A stretch of 64,000 bases of DNA from Diploscapter coronatus (GCA_964036155.1 OZ038423.1:25373249-25437248); one strand, 5' to 3'; counted from the stretch's first letter, positions 12,501 to 24,049 are shown. Notes: generated from the letters alone by a model not told the origin. Translations and numbers: made by a program.

Positions 12501-14333
12501 GGTGGTTCCTATATTTAGTTATCGCAATGCATATGGTTTATTGGGACCATACTTTCGGGAATATAGAAATTTTCAATCATCTCAGAAATGAAAACACTAT
12601 GCACTAACCTGATATGTTTCAGAGATGTAGTCCTGGACACCAGTGGCACTCTGCTGGATGCCTCGCGCATTCCCGTGCAGTTGCGTCACGTCGGATCTAC
12701 CAATCAGAGCCGAGCCATGCATTTGTTCAGGCGACTGGCAGAAACTAGCGAGTTGCCCACTGGAGTCTATGCTGACTTCTTCCAGGTTTGCATATCTTCA
12801 ATTCTCTGCCGAAGCAAATGTACACCTGAACGGATTGCAGTTCGCGGAGCAGTACAACGCAGTTCTGCCAGGAACACTATCTTCCATCGCCTGTGCAGGG
12901 GCTGCAGTCATCGCTGTCTCCCTCATTCTCATTCCTGAACCTGTTGCTTCTCTTTGGGTAGGAAAATTCAGTGTTTTCTGCTAATTAGCCAAATTGCAGG
13001 TCTCCTTCTCCATAGTTTCGATCAACATAGGCATTCTCGGTTTGATGACCTTCTGGAGTGTCAGATTGGACTTCATTTCCATGGTCACAATCGTAATGTC
13101 GATTGGGTTCTGTGTCGACTTCGCTGCACATATTGCATACAACTTTGCAAAGGTTTGAAATACTTCATCAGTCGGAAGGAAGGCGATTCCATTTTCCACT
13201 TCTATATTTCAGGGCAAGGATATAACAGCAGACGAACGAATGCGCAACGCCCTGTATGCAGTGGGCGCCCCCATTCTCATGTCAGCTTCATCCACTATTC
13301 TGGGCGTGTCGTTCATGGCCACTGCCGAGTCATATGTCTTCAGGAGCTTTCTCAAGACAATCATTCTTGTCGTCGTTCTTGGTAAGTTCCAGTTTAATAT
13401 CCTAAATGGTAAGAAGAAACTCGCCTTTCTTCACTAGAATAATCCATCCGACAGTTTCCCATCCCAATTTCCATCTATTCATTAGTTTGATAATTATGGA
13501 AGCAATCTGCTTTTATCAAAGTAGACATATATAGAAACAATTTTGCACATGGCATTTCTTAGATGGTCTCCTGTATATTATACACCACCGAAACATCGAC
13601 ACTGGCTTTTTTTCTTATTTCTCCCTTTGCCTACACTCCCTCACCCTATAATCCAGTGTCTAATACAGACAGCGTCGGTGTATAATACAGGAAGTCGTCT
13701 TAGATCAGCATAAACAACAGATATTCCGAGCAAAAAAATCAATATTACTCAAAAGCAAATTTCATCTTATCATGTATTATCTCCTTCAAAAATCTCATTT
13801 CCTATTCAACGATTCCATCCTTAGGTGTTCTGCACGGACTTGTCATTCTGCCAGTCCTTCTGACTCTGTTCTATTGCGGCGACTCGGCTGCGTCCAAGAA
13901 GAACGCAGAGAGATTGAAGTCTGTTCACGAGAATCTGGCCAAAAAGTACCCCGTTCTGTCGGCAATCAGCTCGTCATCTGCAGCAGTTAATGGCAATGGC
14001 CCTCCCCCTTCATTCATGAGCGGCTCCCTCGCTGCAGAGCTCTACTCGTTGCCCCCCTCCACTTGTGAATATTCCCTCAGTTCTCTGGAGTATTCACGCA
14101 GTGCGGGCTCGTCGTACTCAAGCAGGCCTCCGGATTATGAAGAAACGCAGCAGCAGACAGGAGGAGGGATGCCTATTGGAATGGGGCAGACACAGCAGCT
14201 ACATAACAGTGGAGGGATGCTCTTCCCGATGCGAGCCAAGTTGAAGCCCAAGTCGAAGAGATCTGGATCTGGTTCGGAAGAAAGTGAATCGCCTCCCTCC
14301 CTCGACTACTTCTACCACACCCCTTCAGGCTAG
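6572..14333 (+). CDS. Patched-related (PTR-type) sterol-sensing-domain transmembrane protein
   Basis: Nineteen phase-consistent exons encode about 1030 residues: 6572-6627, 6677-6779, 6825-6934, 6983-7091, 7150-7271, 8737-8817, 8871-9087, 9453-9538, 9596-9798, 10976-11157, 11201-11545, 11597-11711, 11803-11938, 12000-12116, 12623-12785, 12841-12957, 13000-13152, 13213-13381 and 13825-14333. The topology is RND/Patched: a first membrane helix at about residues 21-44, an extracellular loop, a sterol-sensing block at about 296-480 with VGVDNVFIL in place of the family GxxxDD motif, a second extracellular loop, and a second helix bundle with GFCVDFAAH (about 785-795). The cytosolic tail is Ser-rich with a PPDY (PPxY) motif near 963-966, the type that recruits Nedd4-like ligases in Patched. 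Nematode PTR proteins act in membrane trafficking, moulting and sterol or hedgehog-related biology. The start is the first ATG of the exon leading into helix 1. Confidence 0.93.
7272..8736. other. Large intron 5 of the Patched-related gene
   Basis: This 1.46-kb intron interrupts the first extracellular loop. It joins phase 2 to phase 2 without a missing residue, so no hidden exon is required. It is purine-rich near 8470-8520. No inverted-repeat element or conserved coding block was seen in it. Confidence 0.6.
9804..10085. mobile_element. Palindromic MITE with CAGGGTGTT-type ends
   Basis: About 70 bp at the left end (from 9804) match the reverse complement of the right end (to 10085), sharing TCTGACCCTAT and TTTTCTAATCAAATTCGA. 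The element is about 280 bp and starts and ends in TA, as expected for Tc1/mariner-type insertion. It begins only about five bases inside intron 9 of the Patched-related gene, next to the GTAAG donor. No coding capacity. Confidence 0.85.
13571..13690. mobile_element. MITE, family shared with the PGM2 intron copy
   Basis: Inverted ends CCTGTATATTATACACC / GGTGTATAATACAGG flank an AT- and pyrimidine-rich core with TTTTTTTCTTATTTCTCC. The same core and similar ends occur at 17791-17898 in a PGM2 intron. The element lies in the last intron of the Patched-related gene. Confidence 0.75.
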
Positions 14334-14458
14334 TTTAGATCTTTCTCTTCCTTCCTTATCGTAACTTCGAAATGAAGTGGAGTCTATGCAATCTGCAAGA
14401 TCTAGTATGCAGGCCCTATTTCCTTGCCTCTTTGAAAGATTTCAAAATATAAGAGGCT

Positions 14459-14652
14459 GCTCGTAAAAGCCGCATACTTCCAAAATTCGAATAAGGATCG
14501 GGGATAGGGGTCGGTAGGAGAGAATATTTGCCTAGAAGAAATCTTTAAAGTGTACTCATCATTTTGATATATACCAATTATCCCTTACCTGCCTTATCTC
14601 TAATCCCTAATAGTGTTTCGTAAAATTTCATCTGTATGTGGCTTTCATAAGT
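14459..14652. mobile_element. MITE-like repeat with GTAAAAGCC ends, copy 1
   Basis: The left end GTAAAAGCCGCATAC pairs with the reverse complement of GTATGTGGCTTTCAT at the right end. A related copy with better ends lies at 47363-47550. Both have an internal GATCGG...TCGGTAGG stretch. Confidence 0.7.
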
Positions 14653-15111
14653 CGACGACTCTGCGACTCGGCGACTTTTCCAAGTAGAGAGAAATGAAGC
14701 ATCCCCAATCAGTTGCACAATATTGCAGAGACTCCGCTTCTGAAGCATTGCTAGATAGCGTTTCCCTTCCCTTCTAACAAATCAGAACATTGCCTCCTAG
14801 TATTACAACTACACAATCCGAATGATTATCTTCTTTTCTGTAGAAATAAGTTGAATTTCGGAGAATTTTCATAGAAAACTCGAAAGTTCTCATCATGTCA
14901 AACATACAGGTACTTGTGTTATGAAATTGATATACTGTTGTGATGCCATATCGAAGCTGACGTCTTTCATTCGTTCATCTATCCATTCATCGCCTCTTTA
15001 ACCGCATCTTTTTAGTCTTCTCCTGCCTCTTTCAATTATCTTCGAGAATCTTGTTGCTCAATGTGATCAAACCCTTGTTTGTTGATTGTTTCTGCTTTGC
15101 TTGCTCATGTT

Positions 15112-15141
15112 TTTATTTATTTATTGGAAAAAAGAAATAAA
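15112..15141. promoter_or_regulatory. Opposed polyadenylation signals for the two convergent genes
   Basis: AATAAA on the + strand at 15136-15141 is about 800 nt past the PTR stop codon. TTTATT (AATAAA on the minus strand) occurs at 15112-15117, 15116-15121 and 15120-15125, about 280 nt past the PGM2 stop. The two transcripts probably end in or overlap this short stretch. This is inferred from hexamers only. Confidence 0.4.
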
Positions 15142-15400
15142 ACTCTTCAAGAATCTTCATAAAATATGCGATTTTCTGCATTAATTAGCTAATACTCTGC
15201 ACATAAACGATGAATGATAAGGTGATAGAATCTCTTCACAACTTTGAAATCGAGTAAAGTGAATGAATACTGTTAGGAATTGAATGGCAAATTGATATTC
15301 TGGCTACTGTATACCCTATAATCATGACTCTAACAGAAAGAAACATAGAATCTTGGCATAAAAATAAAAAAAATAAAACTTGATTAAATGTGACGAATGC

Positions 15401-18400
15401 CTATTTCCTTGCCATCAGACCGAATTGCTCTGGACGCAGCAGAGTCGCCACGACGTCCGTCTCCAATTGATTCAGTTCCTCGAGCACTGCGCTCAGTTCA
15501 CTGCAAAATTGCACAAGAATTTTAGAGAATGAAGTCACTTTTCGCTAACCTCTCTTTCCTTCCCGGGGCAGTGATCAATTCGATGTAGTACTTGATCTTC
15601 GGCTCAGTTCCCGAGGCTCTGAGAGTGGTCAAATTGCCGTTCTCCAAGGTGAATGTCACCATTTCAGATGAAGTCGACAGAGGAAGCACCTGCGTTTCAC
15701 TAGTGAATGCGCAGTAATTCATCACTGACTGACCGGCCTGTTTCCTTCCCTCTCGTTGTCATATCCAATTGTCAAGTCCCTCACGAATTTGACAGGTACT
15801 TGTCCAATCTTCTCCGGGAATTTGAGATCCTTTCTCAGAGAACCGAACAGCTCTTTGGTAGTCTGCGGATTCGGCACAAACCAGTAGTTGGTCTTGGCCA
15901 AGTGGAAACCGTATCTGAAACGAATCACTTCCAAAAACCGTAACTCTTCTCTTACTTGTGGTAGATCTCGAACAGCTGATCCTTCATAGTCCTGCCTCCG
16001 TTGTGATGCAGCCAATTGGCCATTTCTGCGAACACGGCTGCAGAGCTCACTCCGTCCTTGTCCATTGTGTGCCCAGGCATGAAGCCGATGCTCTCTTCCC
16101 AGGCCAGAATAACCTGATTCCCTGCTCCTCTCAAGTCGTCAGCCTTGTTGCCCATCCATTTGAAGCCAGTCAGAGTGGTGTCATTCTTGAATCCCTCTGC
16201 AGTGGCCATTGTCTTGGCGAATTGCGAAGAAACAGCGCTGTTCAGAATGAACACTTTCGAAATGTCTGCATTCGGGTTGGCCTGCAACAAAGCATCAGGG
16301 TTGTGCATGACGAACATGCTTTGCCCACCTCTCTCCAGTTCTTCCAAATCCACCAAGTTATGAGCGTGCCCATTTCATTGCCCGTGAACACTCTCCACTC
16401 GTCCCCAATCTTCTCTGCCAGTTGAACTCTGTCTGCATCGGGGTCATTCGCCACAATCAGCCGCGAGCCGTGTGCATCTGCAGTTTTGAATGACAGAGTC
16501 AGCACTTTGACTCCTTCTTCGGGATTCGGGAAAGGCACAGTCGGGAAGTCGGGATTCGGGTCCTCTTGTTCCTGAAAAATCGCTTAAATGAGAATCCCAC
16601 AGAAATCTCTTCCAACCTTGACAGAAATGAAGCTGTTTTCTGGGAAGCCGAATTCCTTGAACATTCTCCTCGTTGATTTGTGACCCACTCCGTGAAAGGC
16701 AGAATACGTGAATTTGAGAGGAGTCGATTCATTCAGACTCCTAATAAACCACATTTCCAAAGTTTAGAATAATGAAAAAACCTAAAGAAGACAAGCGACT
16801 TCTCAATCTCGAAGTACGGATCGATTGTAGAATCGGCCGAGTGGAAGAGAGGATGCTCGCGAATCTTCGACGTGTCCCAGTACTCTTCTTTTGGCTCAGG
16901 CTCTGCCTCTTTGTATCGAACGATCTCATCGTCATGCGGACCGATTATCTGAAAAATGATGATAATTTTCGTCTCAAATATTCTTCATAAAAATAAGAAA
17001 TTAGTGAATCTACAAGATCGTTTTTTTCCAAACCATGTTTTAGAGGCACAACTCGCTTATTTCGCATCCCAGCTTATCTAGTCAGGCCTTAGAAAATAGG
17101 ATGGGCCAGGCGAGAGTAGAGTAGGGTAGGAGTAGGTTTTGATAAGGCCAGATAATTGTTTTCGACGAGGTTGGAAAACGACCTTTTAAAAACAACTCAT
17201 TGTATTTTTCAACGGCATTTTCTTACTCTTCTGTATTTCTTACATTCCTTCATCTTCTATCGTTGACAACTACAGGGGTCACTTATAAACGGTCGATAAG
17301 CTGACCTGTGCTCCGTTATTCCAATATGCCTTGTATCCATTGTCTTCCTTCGGGTTATGAGAAGCAGTGATAATCAGACCGGCGTCGCATTTCAGATGGA
17401 TCGTTGCCCACGACTGAATTTGCAAAATAAAAATAAATCGGAAAATACTATTTTTGACGATCTGCACTTGACTAACATAAATGAGAGGCTGAAAATTCCT
17501 CTTGTTCGAAATATAGAAAGGTCGTAAATTATAAGAAGCAAGTATTTTCTTCATTTAATAATTAACAAGGTAAAACTGTCATCTGGTAAATACATTGCCA
17601 TAACTCAGGTAGTCAGACCGTCAAATAGAAACGTCAAACATATCGCCTCATCTCTTAAACTTACAACGATCGGAGTCGGGCAGACTTCACTGAACAAGTA
17701 GACAGGAATGTTGTTTCTCAGGAATACATTCGTCGCTAGTTCGGCAAATCTGAAAAAAAAACATTTTCAAGAGACCGTATATTTCTATACGACTCCCTGT
17801 ATTAGATGTTGGTTTTTTTCTTATTTCTCCTCTATTCCCTTGTTCCTTCATTCTAATAGCTGGCAACGGTTACAACCGGCATCTATTACAAGGAGTCCTT
17901 CTAAACTTATTTGCAAAAACTATACTTCTGTTTCTTAACTAAACTTCTCTTTACGACTTCTTTTTCACTCTATCTCTAGGAGGTACGGAAGTATACACAG
18001 GAGATTCAGAAAAACGATTACACCCTTTTAACCAGGAAAAAGAATAATTCATGCAAACCTCTTGCTGTTATGTCGACCATCGAAGCCAATTGCGACTCCA
18101 TTCTTGGGTTCTCCGAAAACAGCCTTCATGTGACGAGCAAAGCCGTGGGTCACTTGAATTATCGTCAAGTCATTCAGTCGAGCGAATCCGGACTGCATTG
18201 GGGATCTGATGCCTGAACAAGTCTACACATTCTGCAGGAAACAATTATTTGAAACAACAGCTGGGAAATTATGAGATTATGGGGTGATTATATCTAGCGC
18301 TTCTCATACTATTTCTAACTTCCTTCACAAAGATTTGCAAATTATTCGATTATATCCGCACCAGATTTGCATGTTCCTAAAATTTAATGTCTGCACCTCC

Positions 18401-18803
18401 TACTCGTGGGGTGCTATCTTCTATTTACAAGGTTATGTTCACTGCTTCTTCTATATTCATAATTTTACCGCTCAAGTTACCACGTCATTACTCCTATCAA
18501 AGAATTTCGACATTAACAAAATGACGGAATGAACATGCACGAACTTTCCGCAGCGTGATGGTAAGATTTTCTATAGAAGAAGTTATTAGGTTCCACCATC
18601 CTATTGTCGTTGCCGAAAATTTTAATTGGAACAACTCAATCACCTGCAGTTCCAAAGAGCAGTCTGCCATTCATCCGAGCCTTCAGTCCATCGACGTCCT
18701 TCTTCTCCACCAGATTCTCGATTTCTGCCCTAGTTTTCTCGTTCTTGTCCCATTTCAGCCAGTCAGCCACTTTTTTGTCGAGCTCTGCGTCTCCAAGACT
18801 CAT
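15401..18803 (-). CDS. Pgm2: Phosphopentomutase / phosphoglucomutase of the PGM2 type
   Basis: Eleven phase-consistent exons (5' to 3': 18803-18644, 18212-18059, 17749-17665, 17413-17306, 16948-16782, 16740-16617, 16571-16329, 16281-15956, 15914-15734, 15689-15550, 15500-15401) encode about 595 residues, near the usual length of animal PGM2. All alpha-D-phosphohexomutase landmarks are present: the phosphoserine loop [13 protein letters not shown] (Ser about 151), the metal loop NDPDADR (about 308-314), the sugar-specificity segments GFKWMG and EESIG (about 386-413), and the phosphate-binding ASGTEPK (about 541-547). PGM2-type enzymes interconvert ribose/deoxyribose 1- and 5-phosphates (some glucose phosphates too), feeding nucleoside breakdown into the pentose phosphate pathway, in the cytosol. 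The N-terminus ([16 protein letters not shown]) matches the family and follows a possible 5' UTR acceptor, so the start is well supported. Confidence 0.94.
17791..17898. mobile_element. MITE, second copy of the 13571-13690 family
   Basis: GACTCCCTGTATTAGATG at the left matches the reverse complement of CATCTATTACAAGGAGTC at the right. The core shares TTTTTTTCTTATTTCTCC with the PTR-intron copy. It lies in PGM2 intron 2, between exons 18059-18212 and 17665-17749. Confidence 0.75.
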
Positions 18804-19354
18804 TCTTTCGGAATCGGAACGAATTGAGCGGCCTGAACACAACAATAAATCATTCGATTGATTTAATTCTCCGAGAAAAGTAATGAACCATGAAAACGTC
18901 GTTGAGGGAGGTCAGGAATCAATTGATAAGAAGCCTTTACCAAGATCATTTTCAACAGAAATCAAAAGATAGAAAGAAGGAAACGGCACTCTTCAAGCGG
19001 CCAGAAAATATCAGTAAACATTGAGCAGTTATCACTGATAGTGTGATTGAAGAGGGGATAAAATTTCAAATTGATATCTCGATAAGTTTTTCAACATTTG
19101 GAAGATAAAAAATCATAAAACGAATCAATTATGAGAGAAAAATAAACAGGCGAGAGATTCAAAAAGAGAGAAAGAGATAAGAAAAATATGAATGCAAGAG
19201 GAAGAAAGGAGCAAGGTCATTCATCTTTCGATGATATATGGCCAAGAGTACTGCTAATCTGTACTTTTTATCACCAAATCGCAGATCAATGAATGTCGAG
19301 AAAAAATAAGTATTAAAACTTATGCAAATCTACTATCGTACCCGTCGTCAGTAT

Positions 19355-19516
19355 CCAGCGCTGAAATGGACACGCTCCAGCCCTAAAACTCCTGTTCCAA
19401 TCGAAAATGAGTGTGGCTCTTTTGTCCGCGCATTAAAGGAATAAAGAAAAAGAGATTGCTCTTATTCTTGAATGAAGCAGGGATTTAGGATTGGAGCGCG
19501 CTCATTTCAACGCCAA
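19355..19516. mobile_element. Palindromic MITE, about 160 bp
   Basis: The left end CAGCGCTGAAATGGACACGC and the following CCAGCCCTAAAA match the reverse complement of the right end, giving arms of about 40 bp. A diverged half copy lies at 39976-40032 next to the ZMIZ gene's last exon. Confidence 0.8.
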
Positions 19517-20315
19517 ATATTTGCCACAAACACGATAATGGTATTGGAGCTTTATTATGTATAACTCGATCAAGTTGATCTTCATGTATGAATGGATAAT
19601 TTATTGATTAGAGTGATATAGGAAGCGTTTGTTTGAATTGCTCAGAGAATTTTGTAGCGGCATAGATATTTCTACCGTTAAGAACCATTCCACGAATAGC
19701 TGTCAAAGGGAGTTCGAAAGCAAAATTGGGATTCAAAAATAGGTTATTTTTCAGAAAATCATGATTTTATCGGTAAAAATGTACTATACATAGTACTTTT
19801 TCTTTGAATATTCGGATTCGCTGGTAAAATTGCATTAATAGCAGTAATTAAAGTCCCAGAAAAGGCATACCTAACCTAGGAATTGGATAGTTGTTATAGG
19901 GGCAATTTATGGTGTAGAATCCGAATATGAAATTTATTTTTGCTAAATACTCACAAAATCTTTCAGTTGGAACGATTTTGTGCAAAATATACATGTTTTC
20001 GAAACTGCCACTTTTTACTTTGGGATCTCCTTCCACATCCAGCAAGTTGGTTAACTCCCCTAAACCAATATATTTTTAGGAAGTACATTCCATGGCCATG
20101 TTCATCCTTTTTAAATTTTTCGAAAATCTTTTATAGCAAAAGTTTTATTTGTACCCCCTGAGGGGTGTCAAATCGTGAAAATGCTCAACTTTGACCCCCA
20201 CCTAGCCCCGCCCACTTTAGGGGGCGAGGCCTAATCTCCCCATTTTTGTGATTAGGACCCATGGGTGTATCCACCATATAGGTTTGGTTCGGATCCGAGA
20301 CACGTTTGCAATTGT

Positions 20316-20370
20316 CCGATCACTCTTTATATTTTGTTCTAGCTACTCAAAGAATGCGTCTTAATGAATC
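20316..20370. repeat. Direct repeat copy 1 (partner 25305-25360)
   Basis: TTGTCCGATCACTCTTTATA, then TTTTGTTCTAGCTACTCAAA and AGAATGCGTCTTAA recur at 25305-25360 with only about two substitutions over 55 bp. Upstream DNA (GGATCCGA) is also similar. Recent duplication or two copies of one young mobile element are both possible. Confidence 0.8.
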
Positions 20371-20902
20371 AACCACAGCTTTCGATCTATTTTCATTTCA
20401 ACCTTTTGATAAATATGAAAAATTTATTATTTGTACAGTTTTCATTTGAAAATTAAATATCAGATAAGAAGGATAATCAAGGGCATGTCGCGGTAAGCCG
20501 TTCGTCCGTTTCGCAGGCAAAGGAAATACTATCTGTGCACTAAATATTGAATATGATTTTAGAAAATTCTTTTATAGAGTGCGTGAGCTTCTGAACTATT
20601 TCCATGTGCCTTTAACAATCAAAAATGATATTTCTTTAAAAATTTTATTCTTTCTCTCCTCTTTCTGACTAGAAGATTTCATTTGCCAAAGCATATTATA
20701 CACAGACTTGAAAGCATTCGACCCGATGGGTTACTTTTAATGGGAAATATCATTGCCAGTGTTCTTGGATTATTCGTCATCAGGATGTGAGAGAGAAGTA
20801 AATAATAACGAATCTAATATCGAGTCGAATCTCCCAAATCTGATCATACATATTTTCTCTTACCTTCCACTTTCTAGTTATTTTTTTAACTAAAATATTT
20901 CA

Positions 20903-20985
20903 TACCGTAAAACCTGTAATAGATATCTTGGGGCTTTTAACTTTTAATCTCTTAAAAAAAGATTCTATTAGAGAGTTTACGGCAT
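20903..20985. mobile_element. Short MITE with TACCGTAAA ends
   Basis: ATACCGTAAAACCTGTAATA at the left pairs with the reverse complement of TATTAGAGAGTTTACGGCAT at the right. The same ends (TACCGTAAATCCTCTAAT) flank a larger element at 34363-34597. Confidence 0.65.
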
Positions 20986-21343
20986 TTCTATTTTCAGATT
21001 AAACTTAGTCTTACAAACTCGTCGCCCCATAATCCAGATCCAGCTAGCTAAAATATTCATTATAAAACATGCATTTAGGTTGTTATTAATTTCTGCATTT
21101 AATTGGTTTTTGCTTGATCTAAGTCAACTTCAATATCTCTTTTATAAGTAGAGAAGTCAAGTACATTTTAGGAAATAGATCATCACGGCAATTCATCGAA
21201 ATAGCATTAAAAATTCAACAAGACAAAATAGTTTCTAGATCTTCGAAAATTATCCACTCGGTATAAATTAATTCATTTTTGTGCAACGATATATTTTTTT
21301 TAAATAAAAGGTAAATATTTAAATAGATTAAAATATGACTCAC

Positions 21344-24049
21344 CCAACCACAGTCCTCTCCAGGAGCGTTGCCTGAAGGAATTTAGTAAAGTGCATCGGG
21401 AAATTGAAGAACTGATTTTCATAAACGCACTACCATAAAATATGAAGATTTGGTATTGCGGTATTTGTGCATTTTTGAAAATCCAATTCGTCTTCCGTTG
21501 CGATTAACTAAATTTCTTACTCGGCTGTCTAAATATAATTCATAATTATCCACTAGTTGAAAATTCAATCATTCATTATATCTTATTCTCTTTGTATGCA
21601 TTCGAGGCCTGAATTTATGTAGTGATCATGAATTGTGCTGATGCGCGCGAATGTTCGAGATTCGTCGCGATCGCCATAGGAGAATCTCGATCAAGCCTTA
21701 ACATTCGCGCGGCATCAGCACGAACCATGCTCACTATTCCAATCCAGATTTCTAAAAAGAGTCGAGGGTACTCTTGCTATAGATTTCTTATTCAATTATC
21801 CAATTAAAACCATGGTTACAGAAAAACTTTTTTTACTTACCCGGGGATCCAAAAGGTACACGCATATTCCTGGCCATCACTGTTTTGTAGACGCATTCCC
21901 TAAATTTTTTATAGATAAAAATACAGAGCGATGAAAAGTGAAAACAAATATCCTTGAACTAATCATAGTAGGCAACCTGGAAATGTAGAACGATAAATCA
22001 TAGGAACATACGAGATAATATGGCAAAAGATGCTCTAGTCTACTCTCTCCTCCCCTAATCCTTTACTATTTTCGTATGTTTCTATCGTCCTACTTTTCAA
22101 AATTGCCTATAAGTAGAATGATGACTCACAGTAGGGTCGCCTGCGATTTTACGTAGATCAATATGAATTCGGCCGGCAGTGGGGTTAAGCGACAACACTG
22201 AAAAAGGAGGAAAATCAATAGATTATTTGAATTATCCTCTTTAATTTTTGATAAAATTTAGGTAGTAAGAAATTTTGGCCAGTTTCGACATAATTTGGAT
22301 GAGTTTTAGGTTAAATTACATCTTTTAATAAATAGCAGACTGATTGTGAGTTTATTGTCCGAAAACTTCGGGAAGGCTACAGCAGGAAAGGTTCGCTTTA
22401 CAAAGATGGTCATAGATTTATTAGGATAGATTGTTTTTGGAGATCTAAAAAGTTTTGTATCAGCATGACTCCGATGATCAGACTGATGCCAAATTGATTT
22501 GATCTCTCTAACCATTAGCTTCCCTTGTGAGTACAGTCTTATTAATGCCGCAAAATGAAAAAAATAGAAGTTGAATGTTTAAAATAAACTTATACACTAA
22601 TAAATTCTCATGGAATTCCTTACCATAATTAATCAAATCCATGCCTTGTTGTTGGCTGTAAAGCCTTGCTAGATGGCACGTTGGGCATAATCCCATACAG
22701 ATCGTATTTGCTCCGTTCCAAGTGTCAGAAGTTTCAAAATACTGTAAGATCCTTGCTATTCACAAAACGAAATTAAAACGAAAATAATATTCAACGATCA
22801 CCTGATAGCATTTGCCGTCAACAAAATCCCAACCATCAGGACATTGTGCATCTGAAATTGTTGAATTTAGATTTGAGAAACGTTTTTTGCTTGAAGAAGA
22901 AGGCATTTTGCTTTATCCTTTAATCACAATGAATTACTATTGAGTAAGAGTAGGATGATGCTATTTTTTGAAAAACGATTTGGTCGTTTATTCATATAAA
23001 TTTGATAGCTAAGTTCGGTTAAAAAGAAGTGATAACGCTTTCGTTGTAATTCACGCACTATTCTTACAAATTTGATTTATGAATTTGAATCGAACTTAAT
23101 GAATGAATATACTCTCGGAACATATACAGTAGTTTTTTTCCAAAAAAGCAATGATTCCTCCGAAAAAGGTTAATGAAATTTATGGACTCGCGCAATAGAT
23201 TTCCTCTTGAATTGGTAATAAAATAGTTAGTTTGAAAAATTGTTAAGACTTACCACAACAAGCTAATGGGGCTGAATTTTCGAAACAAGGATCGGCACCT
23301 AAAAGACCAGAATTTAATGTCAATTTTCAAGAAAATGATACGAGAATATTTCCATAGGTAGTCTACCAAAATTTGGACTCAAATTGAAGCTAGAGACATA
23401 TATTACTTATTTACATAAAATTTTGAGCCGAACGATACCGATTTTGGTTAGCTTGAAAAATTGTTAAGACTTAGAACAATCAGCTATTGGACCTAGATCT
23501 GGGAAACATCCGGTTGTAGTAGCTGTTGTTGTACTACTGGATGTGGTCATCGTGGACGTCGATAAACTGGACGTCATTGTGAGTGTCGATGGATTGGATG
23601 CCGTCGTAGACGAAGTATAGTCAGATGTTATGTAGGTCGTGATGGCTGTCGTTATCGAGGTAGTGGACACCGTCGAATCTATCGAAGACTCCGTCGTATC
23701 GATATTTATTGTTGTCGAGCTTGCTTAATTTTATAATTTACTTTAGACTTTAATTTCAGTAGCTTGAACCGGCTTGATTATGAGGTTTTACAAGACAATG
23801 TGATGGCCGACTTGCCAAAAAATCTAGACCAGATTGAATTATAAGCCCATTCCACATTCATTGCGAAGAGATAAAATTTGGAAAACCCATACGTAGCTGA
23901 CTTTTTCAAAAGTAGAAAATTCATTTAATACGCAATGATAACTTACTTGTGTCGGTAGTGGTTGACACATCAGGTAGCTCTATATCTGGGATCGTTGGCA
24001 CACAAGAACTCGAACATTTGACGAGTAACAGAAAAATTGCGAAATTCAT
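21344..24049 (-). CDS. Secreted C-type-lectin-like protein with Thr/Ser-rich linker (3' end unresolved)
   Basis: Exons 24049-23947, 23723-23478, 23298-23254, 22851-22802, 22741-22624, 22197-22130 and 21899-21841 join in phase. They encode a signal peptide (MNFAIFLLLVKCSSSC), an about 80-residue Thr/Ser mucin-like linker, two short Cys motifs (CFPDLGPIADC and CFENSAPLAC), and the start of a C-type lectin fold: CPDGWDFVDGKCYQ, then W-x2-A-x3-C, then LARLYSQQQG, then SDGQEYACTFWIPG. A further exon at 21372-21344 encodes NAPGEDCGW in one frame, exactly what should follow WIPG, but its phase is off by one. A missed microexon or a frameshift must intervene, and the C-terminal part of the fold is not located. 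The donor after the mucin exon (GTTCTAAG at 23477) is weak; read-through would stop two codons later. Such proteins are usually secreted into gut or cuticle, with roles in immunity or adhesion. The ligand is unknown. Confidence 0.65.
21621..21735. mobile_element. Hairpin MITE, about 115 bp
   Basis: AGTGATCATGAATTGTGCTG followed by ATGCGCGCGAATGTT pairs with the reverse complement of the right end (AACATTCGCGCGGCATCAGC, then ACGAACCATGCTCACT). The arms are about 40-45 bp. It lies in an intron of the lectin-like gene. Confidence 0.8.
21969..22110. mobile_element. Hairpin MITE with TAGGCAA ends
   Basis: GTAGGCAACCTGGAAATGTA followed by GAACGATA and GGAACATACGA pairs with the reverse complement of the right end (TCGTATGTTTCTATCGTCCT, then ACTTTTCAAAATTGCCTAT). 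Arms are about 45 bp, in an intron of the lectin-like gene. Confidence 0.75.

Larger units (their letters stand above)
14334..15400. other. Convergent 3' intergenic interval between the PTR and PGM2 genes
   Basis: The space between two convergent stop codons. It contains an inverted-repeat element (14459-14652) and oppositely oriented polyadenylation hexamers close together at 15112-15141. No coding sequence is recognised. Confidence 0.7.
18804..21343. other. AT-rich spacer between PGM2 and the lectin-like gene
   Basis: No complete gene is recognised. It holds inverted-repeat elements at 19355-19516 and 20903-20985 and one copy of a 55-bp direct repeat (20316-20370). Unresolved 3' exons of the lectin-like gene may lie in 20600-21340. 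A GGCGAC-containing frame at 21010-21050 resembles the Trp-Asp part of a C-type lectin fold but could not be joined with confidence. Confidence 0.45.
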
